This document shows positions 18,555-27,681 of a stretch of DNA of 64,000 nucleotides, one piece after another. The DNA is from Bacillus sp. EB600. Its GTDB lineage: Bacteria; Bacillota; Bacilli; Bacillales; Cytobacillaceae. Within the stretch, counting starts at the first letter, position 1. Each line of letters opens with the position of its first letter. The stretch covers positions 248,001-312,000 of the forward strand of contig NZ_JAEVLT010000001.1 in assembly GCF_024494385.1 (NCBI RefSeq), read 5' to 3'. A model generated the notes under the pieces. The model searched no databases. It saw only the letters and a program-made list of their open reading frames with translations, and had not been told where the DNA came from. The translations under genes and the position numbers were made by a program.

Positions 18555-19355
18555 CTATTCTAAAATATTTTCAAGTCCATATACGAACGAGTTTATTTTC
18601 ATAACCGTGTCTACTGCAACCTTTACGCCTGACATAAACGAACTGCGGTTGTATGAATCATGGCGAATCGTTAATGTTTGTCCATCTGAACCTAACAATA
18701 CTTGCTGGTGGGCGATTAAGCCTGGCAGGCGGACCGAGTGAATATGCATACCATCATAATCTGCTCCTCGTGCGCCAGTAATCGTTTCCCTTTCATTTGG
18801 GTGCCCTTGCTTTTTCGCGGCCCGAACGGCAGAAATCATTTCAGCCGTTTTTACAGCTGTTCCTGATGGGGCATCAAGCTTTTGATCATGATGCATTTCA
18901 ATAATTTCGATATCCTCAAAGTATTTTGCGGCCATTTGCGAAAATTTCATCATTAATACTGCCCCAATTGCAAAGTTAGGAGCAATAATGCACCCTAGTT
19001 GTTTTTCATGACAAATGGTCTCTAACTCTTCTAAATCATTTTTTGAAAACCCAGTCGTTCCGACAACCGGACGAACGTTATATTCCAACGCAGTTTTCGT
19101 ATGCTTCATCCCAACCTCGGGGGTAGTTAAATCAATTAATACGTCTACACTAGTATGTTGCAGGCATTTTTCAAGATCTGTATAAATTGGTACATCTAAA
19201 GGAGGAAATCCATCTAACTCACTTAATTTCATCCCTTCATTCTTATGGTCAACAACAGCAATAAGTTCGAAATGCTCAGTTGAGTTTACGAGATTAACGG
19301 CCTCCCTGCCCATCCTCCCGCGTGGACCAGCAATGATAATAGTAACTTTTTCCAT
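18555..19355 (-). CDS. dapB: 4-hydroxy-tetrahydrodipicolinate reductase (DapB)
   Basis: DapB reduces the heterocyclic intermediate of lysine, diaminopimelate and dipicolinate synthesis with NAD(P)H. The 266-residue product has the nucleotide-binding [22 protein letters not shown], catalytic [13 protein letters not shown] and a conserved C-terminal [13 protein letters not shown] segment ([14 protein letters not shown]). ATG 19355 follows AAGGGTGA and starts one base after the ypjD stop; a longer frame to 19415 runs into ypjD. The pathway also feeds spore dipicolinic acid. Confidence 0.95.
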   Translation of the reverse strand: MEKVTIIIAGPRGRMGREAVNLVNSTEHFELIAVVDHKNEGMKLSELDGFPPLDVPIYTDLEKCLQHTSVDVLIDLTTPEVGMKHTKTALEYNVRPVVGTTGFSKNDLEELETICHEKQLGCIIAPNFAIGAVLMMKFSQMAAKYFEDIEIIEMHHDQKLDAPSGTAVKTAEMISAVRAAKKQGHPNERETITGARGADYDGMHIHSVRLPGLIAHQQVLLGSDGQTLTIRHDSYNRSSFMSGVKVAVDTVMKINSFVYGLENILE

Positions 19356-19356
19356 T

Positions 19357-19704
19357 TCATTCACCCTTGCTATTAGGATTAATTCTTGTCCAACGATCTT
19401 TATCCCTCGTTGCAAATTTGTTCATAACGATGTCATGAGCTTTTTCTAAATCAATATTTAAAGAGTTTGCAAAGCAAATAATAACAAATAAAAGATCACC
19501 AAGCTCCTCTTCAATTGTTTTTTCAACTTCATCCGTTTTTTTTGGCTTTTCGCCGTAGTAATGGTTAACCTCTCTTGCCAATTCGCCTAATTCTTCAGTC
19601 ATTCTGGCCACCATTGCTAATGGACTAAAATAACCTTCCTTAAATTGGCTAATGTATGTATTTACTTCTGCTTGGAGGTCTTGAATTGTTTTGCCATCTG
19701 CCAA
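19357..19704 (-). CDS. ypjD: MazG-like nucleotide pyrophosphohydrolase YpjD
   Basis: This single-domain MazG-family protein of 115 residues carries the paired EExxE-type metal ligands [12 protein letters not shown] and EEELGDLLF, plus the C-terminal DKDRWTR. Such enzymes hydrolyse nucleoside triphosphates to monophosphates; the substrate is not known from sequence. I choose TTG 19704, whose GAGGTGA site is well spaced; a GTG at 19713 lies inside that site. It is the first gene of the ypjD-dapB-mgsA-bshB1-bshA-cca-birA run. Confidence 0.88.
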   Translation of the reverse strand: MADGKTIQDLQAEVNTYISQFKEGYFSPLAMVARMTEELGELAREVNHYYGEKPKKTDEVEKTIEEELGDLLFVIICFANSLNIDLEKAHDIVMNKFATRDKDRWTRINPNSKGE

Positions 19705-19879
19705 AGATCTCACCTCAATTTCATTCTGCTAAAAAAAATACCACCTCTTTCATGTTAGCTAAATTATCAGCGTTTTACAAATGTTTTCCCTAAGTTAATT
19801 TCAATGATTGCTCCACCAAAAGTTTTCTTATATAATAAAACAGCTTATCGGAAGGAAAATATAGTAAAGGAGGAAGAAT

Positions 19880-20752
19880 ATGATTTTACATATGAAACTA
19901 AAGAATATTGTATTTATCATTATCGGGGCCGCTATCATGTCATTTGGATTGGTCAATTTTAATATGCAAAACAAATTAGCAGAAGGCGGTTTTACAGGAA
20001 TTACCTTACTTTTTTATTTTTTGTTCAAATGGGATCCTTCTTACTCCAATTTAATACTAAATATCCCTCTCTTCTTTATTGGCTGGAAGTTACTTGGTCG
20101 GAATACCTTTTTCTATACCATTATTGGAACTGTCAGCGTTTCGATTTTTTTATGGATCTTTCAAAGAATCGTAATCGATATGCCATTAAGAAACGATTTA
20201 ACCTTAGCTGCCTTATTTGCAGGAGTATTCACAGGAATTGGTCTAGGTATTATTTTCCGCTATGGTGGTACAACAGGCGGTGTAGACATTATCGCTCGGC
20301 TTGTTAACAAATATGCAGGCTGGACCATGGGCAAAACAATGTTTATGTTCGATGCTTGTGTCATTGCCTTGTCATTGATCACATATCTTAACTATAAACA
20401 AGCGATGTATACTCTTGTTGCGGTCTTTGTCGGTGCAAGGGTAATTGATTTTATGCAGGAAGGCGCCTATTCTGCTAGAGGGGCAATGATTATCTCGGAA
20501 AAAAACGAGGAAATAGGCACACAAATTATGGAAGAATTAGACAGAGGTGTAACAATTTTAAAAGGATACGGTTTTTATACCAGAAGTGAACGGGAAGTCA
20601 TTTATTGTGTAGTTGCCAAAAATGAACTAGTCCGTTTGAAAAGTTTGATCAGCAATATTGATCCCCATGCTTTTGTCTCCATATCGGTGGTTCATGACGT
20701 TCATGGCGAAGGCTTTACCCTTGACGAAAACAAAAAGCCAATTGAGCCGTGA
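19880..20752 (+). CDS. ypjC: YitT/DUF2179 family membrane protein YpjC
   Basis: The 290-residue protein has about five or six membrane helices in the first 190 residues, with the GGTTGGVDIIARL loop typical of YitT proteins. A cytoplasmic DUF2179 domain follows in the C-terminal 90 residues (GVTILKGYGFYTRSEREVIYCVV). Function is unknown. ATG 19880 follows AAAGGAGGAAG. It is divergent from ypjD, with about 175 bp between them, and is one of the few plus-strand genes in this half of the window. Confidence 0.88.
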   Translation: MILHMKLKNIVFIIIGAAIMSFGLVNFNMQNKLAEGGFTGITLLFYFLFKWDPSYSNLILNIPLFFIGWKLLGRNTFFYTIIGTVSVSIFLWIFQRIVIDMPLRNDLTLAALFAGVFTGIGLGIIFRYGGTTGGVDIIARLVNKYAGWTMGKTMFMFDACVIALSLITYLNYKQAMYTLVAVFVGARVIDFMQEGAYSARGAMIISEKNEEIGTQIMEELDRGVTILKGYGFYTRSEREVIYCVVAKNELVRLKSLISNIDPHAFVSISVVHDVHGEGFTLDENKKPIEP

Positions 20753-20775
20753 AATGGAAAAATTAAGACAGCAAA

Positions 20776-20814
20776 AGGACCTGCCACCATGTTACGGTTA
20801 TCAGGCCCCTGTTA
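20776..20814 (-). terminator. Candidate terminator between ypjC and the metallopeptidase gene
   Basis: On the minus strand a 7-bp stem GGGCCTG/CAGGTCC with one G-T pair and an 18-nt loop is followed by TTTTG. It lies after the metallopeptidase gene. The loop is long and the T-tract short. Confidence 0.45.
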
Positions 20815-20830
20815 TTAGTTATCAATTTTT

Positions 20831-21511
20831 TTAATCATCATTTCGATTCATTCCTGTGAAAATCAAAACAAGTCTTACCAATTCCAAAACGGCTACTGCA
20901 GCAGCTGCAACATAAGTAAGGGCTGCAGCATTTAAGACCTTCCTTGTTTCCCTTTCTTCATTATTTCGAATGAGTCCAAGCGAAACAACCTGATTTATAG
21001 CCCGATTAGAGGCATTAAATTCAACTGGAAGTGTAACGATCTGAAAAACCACCGCTGCTGCCATGAAAACAATCCCAAGTAACAGCATCCCACTTAGATG
21101 TGCAAAAATTCCAATCATAATAAGGACCCAAGAAAAATTCGAGCCAATATTAGCAACAGGGACTAGCGCGTGGCGAAAACGTAAAAAAGCATATCCTTCA
21201 GCATCTTGGATGGCATGTCCGCATTCATGCGAAGCTACCGCCGCCGCCGCAATAGACTGACCATGATATATTTCAGGTGATAACCGAACTGTTTTCGTTC
21301 TAGGATCATAATGGTCGCTTAAAAACCCGTTCCCTAATTCGATCCCAACATGATATAAACCATTTGCATTTAATACTTCTCTGGCAACTTCTGCCCCTGT
21401 CCTATATGTGGATGAAGCCACTCGTGAATACTTAGCAAATGTACCTTTAACCTTAAGCTGAGCCCATATTGGAATTAGGATAATGATGGCAAAATAAACT
21501 AAATAAAGCAT
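20831..21511 (-). CDS. YugP-type neutral zinc metallopeptidase
   Basis: The 226-residue membrane protein has an N-terminal helix (about 3-20), the zinc motif HECGH (AVASHECGHAIQDAEGY), and three further hydrophobic helices. This matches the Zn_peptidase_2/YugP family, membrane peptidases of unknown substrate. ATG 21511 follows GGGAGG with seven bases between; a longer frame to 21526 is weaker. In B. subtilis yugP lies elsewhere, so its place between ypjC and ypjB is a local difference. Confidence 0.88.
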   Translation of the reverse strand: MLYLVYFAIIILIPIWAQLKVKGTFAKYSRVASSTYRTGAEVAREVLNANGLYHVGIELGNGFLSDHYDPRTKTVRLSPEIYHGQSIAAAAVASHECGHAIQDAEGYAFLRFRHALVPVANIGSNFSWVLIMIGIFAHLSGMLLLGIVFMAAAVVFQIVTLPVEFNASNRAINQVVSLGLIRNNEERETRKVLNAAALTYVAAAAVAVLELVRLVLIFTGMNRNDD

Positions 21512-21569
21512 GTTTGAACCTCCCATTCAGCTCCTAATGCCTTTATTGTATTCAAGCTGAATGTATGTG

Positions 21570-22364
21570 TCAATCTTTATACTCCCTTGAGTGGTCCTGG
21601 TGAATATCCTTGTCACCTTTATATTTTCTCCAACCAACATAGGATAATGTCATAATAATAATACTGCCAGTTGAGATGATTACCCACCACAACGAAGGGT
21701 CGGCTTGATCTTCATCCATATCGGTAAAAAGCTTCTTCAAATCTGTTTCCAAGCTATCGAGTTCCTTTAAACTCTTTGGATTCGAAACAATCTGGGAACG
21801 ATAGACATCGATAAAGTTAATCCTTGCATCTAATTTTTGAATATTTTCGACGGGAACATCTATTTTCAAACTGGGATAGATCACGTTGTAAAGTGAAAGA
21901 AAGGAATTGAAGCTTGTGTTAAACTTACTTGTATTGCCATTGTAAGCGGCTTCTTTTACCTGGAGAAAGGTGGTCATAATCTGGTCTTCCATTTCCGTCC
22001 ATAATGGTCTGTGGCTCGAGGAAATGGCGTCAATGACAAGACGAAACTTAGTTAATCTGCTTATTCTTTCTTGATAATTCATATTCGAACTGACAGCAGC
22101 CTCCATCGCTTCATCCCGGGCAACTGTAACGATTCTTACTTCATCCATTGTTAAGGGCTGTTTTGTTTGAGTTACAGATGTAAACTGATCAGAAAAATAG
22201 TCGAGCAGCTTTTTTGCTTCATCGTATTTTTGGAATTTGACCATTTGGAGAGCTTCGTCAGATATCTCATCCAGTTTATCAATCGGAGATACTTGGCCCG
22301 CAAATGCACTAATGGGAGCTAGTAAAAACACAATCATACAAAATAGCAGCCATTTACCTTTCAA
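21570..22364 (-). CDS. ypjB: YpjB-like sporulation-associated membrane protein
   Basis: The product has a signal-like N-terminus (KWLLFCMIVFLLAPISAFAGQ), a long helical extracytoplasmic region and a C-terminal membrane helix at roughly residues 225-245 (WWVIISTGSIIIMTLSYVGW) with a basic cytoplasmic tail. This fits YpjB, reported as a sporulation protein in Bacillus. I prefer TTG 22364, preceded by GGGGGGACA; ATG 22382 is the alternative. Both the ribosome site and the ATG lie in a 19-bp inverted repeat, so initiation may be affected by RNA folding. The 264-residue length applies to the TTG start. Confidence 0.8.
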   Translation of the reverse strand: MKGKWLLFCMIVFLLAPISAFAGQVSPIDKLDEISDEALQMVKFQKYDEAKKLLDYFSDQFTSVTQTKQPLTMDEVRIVTVARDEAMEAAVSSNMNYQERISRLTKFRLVIDAISSSHRPLWTEMEDQIMTTFLQVKEAAYNGNTSKFNTSFNSFLSLYNVIYPSLKIDVPVENIQKLDARINFIDVYRSQIVSNPKSLKELDSLETDLKKLFTDMDEDQADPSLWWVIISTGSIIIMTLSYVGWRKYKGDKDIHQDHSREYKD

Positions 22365-22365
22365 T

Positions 22366-22412
22366 CTTGTCCCCCCCTTCATACTACTAAAATGTATGAA
22401 GGGGGGGACAAG
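22366..22412. repeat. Perfect 19-bp inverted repeat at the ypjB start
   Basis: The left arm 22366-22384 and right arm 22394-22412 are exact reverse complements around a 9-nt loop. Each arm contains a run of seven C or G. On the minus strand the left arm carries the ribosome site for ypjB, so the transcript would hide it in a very stable stem. There is no T-tract, so it is not an obvious terminator. Confidence 0.95.
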
Positions 22413-22441
22413 GTTAGACCATTTTTATACTAAGTAGAAAG

Positions 22442-23035
22442 TTATTTTATCTGAAGCTGGAAACGGCTGGAACGGATACAAAAACAATAAGCGATTCCAA
22501 TTGCTAAAATAGACAGCCAAAAAGTAAAATAGCCGATTTGTGGTGTAAATTTATCCAATACACTGTAACGGGGCATCATTAAAAAGACATAATCTATGAT
22601 AACATCATGCAAAACCCAAATTGCCGCAATCATTAAATGTTTCCTCTTAAATCGGTAAAACGGGGCATAAAGCAAACCTTGCACTGCCATAGCAAAATGT
22701 GATGCCATCAGCATATAACCAATAAAATCTAGTTTTCCCTGAACAAAATAGACGAGCAGGTTCATAACAACTGCCCAAATTCCATATTTAAATAAGGTCA
22801 CAACCGCTAATGCCTCCGCATACGGCCAATTCCTTCGAAGTAGAAAAGCAATTAGCACAAACACGAAAAACAAACTAGCCGTAGGACTATCAGGAACAAA
22901 TGGAAGGAATATAGTTGGTGTATCAGCCAGCTGCCACCCATACCAATCATACCCATAAATTGTTCCTGCAATATTAACGAGTAGCAGCAGCCATAAAAAT
23001 GACCGGCTCGCTAACAAAGGATAAACCCATTTCAC
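22442..23035 (-). CDS. ypjA: YpjA-like DUF1405 membrane protein
   Basis: A 197-residue protein with five or six predicted membrane helices, including LWLLLLVNIAGTIYGYDWYGWQL near the N-terminus and a MASHFAMAVQGLLYAPF segment, characteristic of DUF1405/YpjA. Function is unknown. Start is GTG 23035 with an AGAGGAG site. It lies downstream of qcrC beyond a terminator, as in B. subtilis. Confidence 0.85.
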   Translation of the reverse strand: MKWVYPLLASRSFLWLLLLVNIAGTIYGYDWYGWQLADTPTIFLPFVPDSPTASLFFVFVLIAFLLRRNWPYAEALAVVTLFKYGIWAVVMNLLVYFVQGKLDFIGYMLMASHFAMAVQGLLYAPFYRFKRKHLMIAAIWVLHDVIIDYVFLMMPRYSVLDKFTPQIGYFTFWLSILAIGIAYCFCIRSSRFQLQIK

Positions 23036-23065
23036 ACTTACTCCTCTTTTCTCTTATTCCATTGT

Positions 23066-23103
23066 CGAAAAAAAAGCTGACGAAAAATACCGCCAGCTTT
23101 TCT
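23066..23103 (-). terminator. Intrinsic terminator after qcrC
   Basis: An AAAAGCTGGCG/CGTCAGCTTTT stem with one G-T pair and an eight-base loop is followed by a T-run on the minus strand, between qcrC and ypjA. Confidence 0.88.
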
Positions 23104-23113
23104 TCTTTAAAGA

Positions 23114-23887
23114 TTATTTCGTTCCAAGCCCTGCAATAAAATCCGTAAGTGCTTTCAGTTGCTTGTCATCGCCTTTAAAAATTCCTGCAGGCATTTTGCC
23201 TTGACCATTTTTGGCAATTTTCGCAATTTGGTCTGCTTTTAAACCGGTGCCAATAAGTGTCGGTGCTCCGGCGCCGCCTTGAAGGGAATCGCCATGGCAG
23301 TTAATACAGCCTTGCTCTTTAAAAACTTTATAGCCTTCACTAGCTTTATCGATATTAACCTTTGCGACAATCTTACCTTGTTCTTCAGCCTTTTTCCAAT
23401 CATGTGTAGCAACGGATTGCCAAGTTAAGAAGACCGTTGCAGCTAATGCTAATAACATTATCGAAGTAGCAATAGGACGTTTTAGGGGCCGGCGTTCAGG
23501 ACCAAGATCAATAAATGGTGCTAAAAGCAAACCGCCGAAGGTCAGCCCTGGAATAATGAGTGCTCCAATTACTGTATATGGACCAGAAGCATAAGAATAT
23601 TTTAGCAATTGATACAAGAATAAGAAATACCAGTCTGGTAATGGAATATAACCAGTGTCAGTTGGATCAGCAATCCTTTCGAGTGGAGCCGGGTGTGCAA
23701 CTGTTAAACATAAAAAGCCAACAAGAAAAACTGCACCTACCATCCATTCTTTCAAAAGGAAGTTAGGCCAGAAAGCTTCTGTTTTACCGGGGTATTCCGA
23801 GTAATCCTTCGGAATATTCGGTTTTCGCTGCGAAGGTGCCACCACGCGCGAATCACCGACAAACTTCATACCTTTACCGCGATGCAT
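23114..23887 (-). CDS. qcrC: Menaquinol:cytochrome c reductase cytochrome b/c subunit QcrC
   Basis: QcrC is the cytochrome subunit of the bc complex that passes electrons from menaquinol to cytochrome c. It fuses a subunit IV-like part with three membrane helices (about 48-160, including PLPDWYFLFLYQLLKYSYASGP) to a C-terminal cytochrome c domain with heme site CINCH and probable distal ligand M in GQGKMPAGIF. The 257-residue length matches B. subtilis QcrC. It is third in qcrA-qcrB-qcrC and is closed by a terminator. Confidence 0.96.
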   Translation of the reverse strand: MHRGKGMKFVGDSRVVAPSQRKPNIPKDYSEYPGKTEAFWPNFLLKEWMVGAVFLVGFLCLTVAHPAPLERIADPTDTGYIPLPDWYFLFLYQLLKYSYASGPYTVIGALIIPGLTFGGLLLAPFIDLGPERRPLKRPIATSIMLLALAATVFLTWQSVATHDWKKAEEQGKIVAKVNIDKASEGYKVFKEQGCINCHGDSLQGGAGAPTLIGTGLKADQIAKIAKNGQGKMPAGIFKGDDKQLKALTDFIAGLGTK

Positions 23888-23945
23888 TGAGCAATCCCCT
23901 CCTTTTTTCAGTTAATACTAACTATTTCACAAAACAAAGTTCATA

Positions 23946-24620
23946 TTATAGCGGTCCGGAAATTCCCTGCTTACGTATCATTAAAAAGTGTGCTGCCATT
24001 AATCCAAACAATGCACCAGGCAAGAAGAATACATGGATTGCAAAGAACCGGGTTAATGTTTGCGCGCCGACAATATGTTCATTTCCGGCAAGTAAAATTT
24101 TAATGTAGGAGCCTATGAAAGGAACTGACTCGGCAATTTGCAAGCCTACTTTTGTAGCAAATAGCGCTTTCATATCCCATGGTAATAAATAACCCGTAAA
24201 TCCTAAGCCGAGCATGACGAAGAAAATTAGTACGCCTACAATCCAGTTAAGTTCACGAGGCTTTTTATATGCGCCTTGGAAAAAGACGCGCAGTGTATGT
24301 AAAAACATCATAACAAGTACTAGACTTGCGCCCCAGTGATGCATTCCACGGACAATTTGTCCAAATGCGACTTCATTTTGCAGGTAATAAACAGATTCCC
24401 ATGCATTTTTGATATCCGGTACATAATACATCGTTAAAAACATACCAGAAAGAATTTGAATAACTGTTACAAAGAATGTCAGGCCGCCAAAACAGTATAC
24501 AAATGCTGAAAAATGGTGTGCAGGATTGACATGCTCTGGAACTTCATGGTCTGCGATATCTCGCCACAAAGGCGTAATATCTAAACGTTCATCTACCCAA
24601 TCGTAAATTTTGTTTAACAA
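23946..24620 (-). CDS. qcrB: Menaquinol:cytochrome c reductase cytochrome b subunit QcrB
   Basis: This b6-type cytochrome of 224 residues spans the membrane four times and binds two b hemes through paired histidines in HHWGASLVLVMMFLHTLRVF and FFAIHVFFLPGALFGLMAAHF-like helices. The PWDMKALFATKVG loop and the N-terminal KIYDWVDERLDITPLW are typical. ATG 24620 starts 3 bp after the qcrA stop. It forms the quinol-oxidising core with QcrA and QcrC. Confidence 0.96.
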   Translation of the reverse strand: MLNKIYDWVDERLDITPLWRDIADHEVPEHVNPAHHFSAFVYCFGGLTFFVTVIQILSGMFLTMYYVPDIKNAWESVYYLQNEVAFGQIVRGMHHWGASLVLVMMFLHTLRVFFQGAYKKPRELNWIVGVLIFFVMLGLGFTGYLLPWDMKALFATKVGLQIAESVPFIGSYIKILLAGNEHIVGAQTLTRFFAIHVFFLPGALFGLMAAHFLMIRKQGISGPL

Positions 24621-24623
24621 TGA

Positions 24624-25133
24624 TTACGCCCCCTTCCGTGGTTCTGCTTTTCCTAAGTACAAAAATCCGTCTTTTTCTTTGTATGGATATACATCAAGTG
24701 GTGCTGTTGGCGGTGTTCCAGGAATGTTTGTACCGTCTTTCGTGTATCTGCCATAATGACACGGACAGAAGAATTGATTTGGATGTGCTTTGTCTGTATT
24801 CCAGTTAACAGTGCAGCCTAAATGCTTACAAGTAGGTGAAAGCGCCATTATCTTATTCGTCGCTTTATCCCTGTATACCCAAGCAGTATTTGTTACATCC
24901 GACTCATACCAAGCATCCTTCTGCTTAAATGTGAAGTCAACACGTACCGGTTGGTCAGTTAATTCTGACACCTTTTGTTTGGTGGCGATAAATTCTCCTG
25001 CAGCATCAGCCTTTAAAACTGGATCGACCGCAAAACGAACCATTGGCATTAGCATTCCTGCTGCCATAAATCCCCCTACACCGGTTAAGGTATAGCTTAA
25101 GAATTGGCGTCTTGAAACTCGTTCCTTACTCAC
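24624..25133 (-). CDS. qcrA: Menaquinol:cytochrome c reductase Rieske iron-sulfur subunit QcrA
   Basis: The Rieske subunit takes the first electron from menaquinol. The 169-residue protein begins with a twin-arginine-like SRRQFLSY and a membrane anchor (about 10-32). It carries the [2Fe-2S] ligand motifs CKHLGC and CPCHYGRY, followed by the GTPPTAPLDVYP proline loop. Start is GTG 25133 with a GAGGGGGG site. It is the first gene of qcrABC. Confidence 0.96.
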   Translation of the reverse strand: MSKERVSRRQFLSYTLTGVGGFMAAGMLMPMVRFAVDPVLKADAAGEFIATKQKVSELTDQPVRVDFTFKQKDAWYESDVTNTAWVYRDKATNKIMALSPTCKHLGCTVNWNTDKAHPNQFFCPCHYGRYTKDGTNIPGTPPTAPLDVYPYKEKDGFLYLGKAEPRKGA

Positions 25134-25268
25134 TGATTTCCCCCCTCTTTATTAAATTTTTTTAAGTCCAGCGGACATTGAATAAACACAGATAAAACTA
25201 GGACATAACCATGATATATCAATCTTTGTTAGAGGTCAATATCATAACCAGATCACACGCCTTGTTGT

Positions 25269-25733
25269 TCACCCATTTTCATGCCATTTTCCCATGAAAA
25301 TAGCTAAAAGCTGCTTAACCTGACTATCAATGATTGAAATTTTCTGTGAACCTTCTAAATCTTCAAGTGGCAACGCTGGAATCCATATGAGGGATTCAGT
25401 TAATTTTTCTTCATGCATTTTCCATTCACTATCGCAGGTTAACAAAAAAATATGTTTCAATTGATTCTTTTTCAAGCAAGAGATCCATGACTCAAGTTCA
25501 CTTAATCGATTGTCATAATCGTCTTCTGTTAAATAGGTAAATGGCGGCAACAGAAGGATTCTGCCTGTAAATTGTCTTTCAAGGAGAGTGGATAATAATG
25601 TAGTAAATTCAGACATTGATGCAGCTTGTTTCATTTTCTCACCGAAAGCTACCGGGATTAAAGGAATAACAGCGGTGTCAATATATTCCTGTGCTTTTAA
25701 ATACTGATCAATATCTTGAGGGATCCATTTCAA
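25269..25733 (-). CDS. ypiF: YpiF-like DUF2487 protein
   Basis: A 154-residue soluble protein upstream of qcrA in the same orientation, the position of ypiF in Bacillus. Features include IDTAVIPLIPVAFG near the N-terminus and GRILLLPPFTYL in the middle. Function is unknown. Start is TTG 25733 behind GGAGTG. A strong terminator lies between it and ypiB, so it needs its own promoter or readthrough; 135 bp separate it from qcrA. Confidence 0.82.
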   Translation of the reverse strand: MKWIPQDIDQYLKAQEYIDTAVIPLIPVAFGEKMKQAASMSEFTTLLSTLLERQFTGRILLLPPFTYLTEDDYDNRLSELESWISCLKKNQLKHIFLLTCDSEWKMHEEKLTESLIWIPALPLEDLEGSQKISIIDSQVKQLLAIFMGKWHENG

Positions 25734-25792
25734 TTTTCTTCACTCCAAGCATACAGATTCCCTTTTATCATATCATTTTTTCAAAAAAGAGC

Positions 25793-25842
25793 AAAAAAAG
25801 AACAAAATGGGAGCTTGCTTACAGCAAGCTTCCATTTTGTTC
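25793..25842 (-). terminator. Long intrinsic terminator after ypiB
   Basis: A stem of about 20 bp (25800-25819 against 25823-25842) with a three-base loop and one G-T pair is followed by a T-run on the minus strand. The ypiB coding end, including its stop at 25819, is part of the stem. Confidence 0.92.
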
Positions 25843-26385
25843 AGAAACTTTTAATTGATTTAACCTTTTCGTTAAAACTTGAAACGCCATTCGGTCTTGT
25901 TGATCAAGGGCCTGATCAATTAAATCAAGCAACTTTTCATGTTGAAAACGTTCGATGCTGTAATTTAGGAATTGTTCAGCAATCATTCCATCTTTTTCAT
26001 TTACTTGTAAATGTTTTGGCATGAACGGATTCTCTTCGAGAACAGCCGCATATTGATGTTTTTGATTAGAAGCAAGAAAGTTTAACTGAATGTATATATC
26101 TTCATCGCGGTTAAGCCGGATATCATGAAAAGATTTTTCCGCATCGGTTGTCATTACATTCTCTTTGTAAAAGCGAAACGGTACTTTATCTACACAATGT
26201 GTAGACATAATTAATCCTCTTGGGCAATATTGTGCTTGCTCAACAAAATGAACCTTTTCCATCAATTGATCATGGCTCATTAAATAATTCAAAATCCATA
26301 CACATTCTCTGCGCTTTAATTGATAATGATTTAAAAACCAGCGAATAAAGTCCTTTTTCTCGTTGACAGAAACAGGGGTTGCCAT
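25819..26385 (-). CDS. ypiB: YpiB, UPF0302 family protein
   Basis: The 188-residue protein matches the UPF0302/YpiB family: an N-terminal region with [18 protein letters not shown] and [18 protein letters not shown], then a middle with [16 protein letters not shown], and a C-terminal IDEAL-like segment ([20 protein letters not shown]). Function is unknown; IDEAL-motif proteins may mediate protein interactions. It follows ypiA by about 30 bp and is probably co-transcribed with it. Confidence 0.88.
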   Translation of the reverse strand: MATPVSVNEKKDFIRWFLNHYQLKRRECVWILNYLMSHDQLMEKVHFVEQAQYCPRGLIMSTHCVDKVPFRFYKENVMTTDAEKSFHDIRLNRDEDIYIQLNFLASNQKHQYAAVLEENPFMPKHLQVNEKDGMIAEQFLNYSIERFQHEKLLDLIDQALDQQDRMAFQVLTKRLNQLKVSEQNGSLL

Positions 26386-26415
26386 AGTAGATTCCCTCCT
26401 CTGTATTTCACTTTC

Positions 26416-27681
26416 CTAGATTTCTATATCAGTTAGTCTTTCAAGTAAATCCAGATATTCTTCATTTGTAGGATCACTTTTTAGTAGTTGTTTAAAAATT
26501 TCGGCAGCTCTATCATTTTTTCCTTCTTCTATTAAAAAATATCCGAAATTCGTCAAAAATGCTTCATCATTCTTGAAAAAATTATATGCACTCTCATATT
26601 TAGTTAATGCCTTTGAATACTCTTCAAGCTTTTGATAAGCAAGGGCTGCATCCCAAAGAAATTGTGGCTCACTTTCCTCTTGGATTTCGATTGTACTTAA
26701 GAGATCAATAACTTGATCATATTTTTCCTGTTTGAAGAATAAACTATTTAAGGCTATTGCAGCTTCAGTGAAGCCTGGATCCAAGGCAAGTGCCTCACGG
26801 AACAACTTTTCAGCCTCCTCCTCTTCGCCACGTTTCAAAGCTATTTTCCCGCCGTAACAAAATAATTCTTTATTAAATTCATCCTGTCTTATACCCTGTT
26901 GAACAATCTCAAGGCACTTTTCCAATTCTTCTTCTCTTTCATAAGCTTTTGCTAAAGGCAGGTAAAGGGAATGATATTCTGGATCGAGTTCTTTTAATTC
27001 AAGGAATTTTTCAATTGCTTTCCGATTAAATCCACCTTGAAGGGCTGTAAATGCATAGCCAAATAGGGTGTTTATTTCTAATTTCTCATTAAGTGCCTTC
27101 TCGTAATATGGAAGGGCTTCTTCAAAGGCACCAGACGTGCTTAAAAGGTCTGCAATACGTTGGTTAATGTTAACCCCCGCTAATTCATTTTTCTCCTGCA
27201 AAACGGCTTTATAGGCTTGTAGGGACTTGGTAACTTCACCCTCTTCACTGTACAATTCACCTAATGCAAAATCAATGACAATTTCCTCTGGCATTATTGC
27301 CTTGGCTTTTAGTAGTTTTCGTTCACAAACTTCGTACAGACCTTGAACCTGATATAAATCAGCCAAAAGTAACAATGACTGGGCAAAGCTCGGGTCTGCT
27401 TCAGAAATCTGTTCAAGAACTAGTGTTGCTTGTTCCTCATTACCTGCTTCGATTAAAACCTCTGCGAGTAATACAAGGAGTTCACCTTCATCTGGATAAA
27501 TTTCCAGCAGACTTTCAAATAACGCCTTTGCTTCCTCTAAGAATCCAAGCTGAAACATTTCCTCTCCGAGAAGGTACTTTTCATCTGATGTGCCGTTAGT
27601 TAATACTTCATTATATTCACTTTTTGCCTGCTTATGTTGACCATTTTCGAGCATAGCTAATATTTTTTTTACTCTATCCAT
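26416..27681 (-). CDS. ypiA: YpiA, tetratricopeptide repeat protein
   Basis: A 421-residue acidic protein composed of about eleven TPR-like helical pairs, with recurring patterns such as AxxLFxxLLExxPDEGELL and EAEKLFREALALDPGFTEA. It has no signal peptide. TPR arrays mediate protein-protein contact, and the partner is unknown. I start at ATG 27681 (MDRVKKI), served by GAGGAC; the frame extends upstream to 27723 without a better site. It is the first gene of ypiA-ypiB. Confidence 0.88.
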   Translation of the reverse strand: MDRVKKILAMLENGQHKQAKSEYNEVLTNGTSDEKYLLGEEMFQLGFLEEAKALFESLLEIYPDEGELLVLLAEVLIEAGNEEQATLVLEQISEADPSFAQSLLLLADLYQVQGLYEVCERKLLKAKAIMPEEIVIDFALGELYSEEGEVTKSLQAYKAVLQEKNELAGVNINQRIADLLSTSGAFEEALPYYEKALNEKLEINTLFGYAFTALQGGFNRKAIEKFLELKELDPEYHSLYLPLAKAYEREEELEKCLEIVQQGIRQDEFNKELFCYGGKIALKRGEEEEAEKLFREALALDPGFTEAAIALNSLFFKQEKYDQVIDLLSTIEIQEESEPQFLWDAALAYQKLEEYSKALTKYESAYNFFKNDEAFLTNFGYFLIEEGKNDRAAEIFKQLLKSDPTNEEYLDLLERLTDIEI

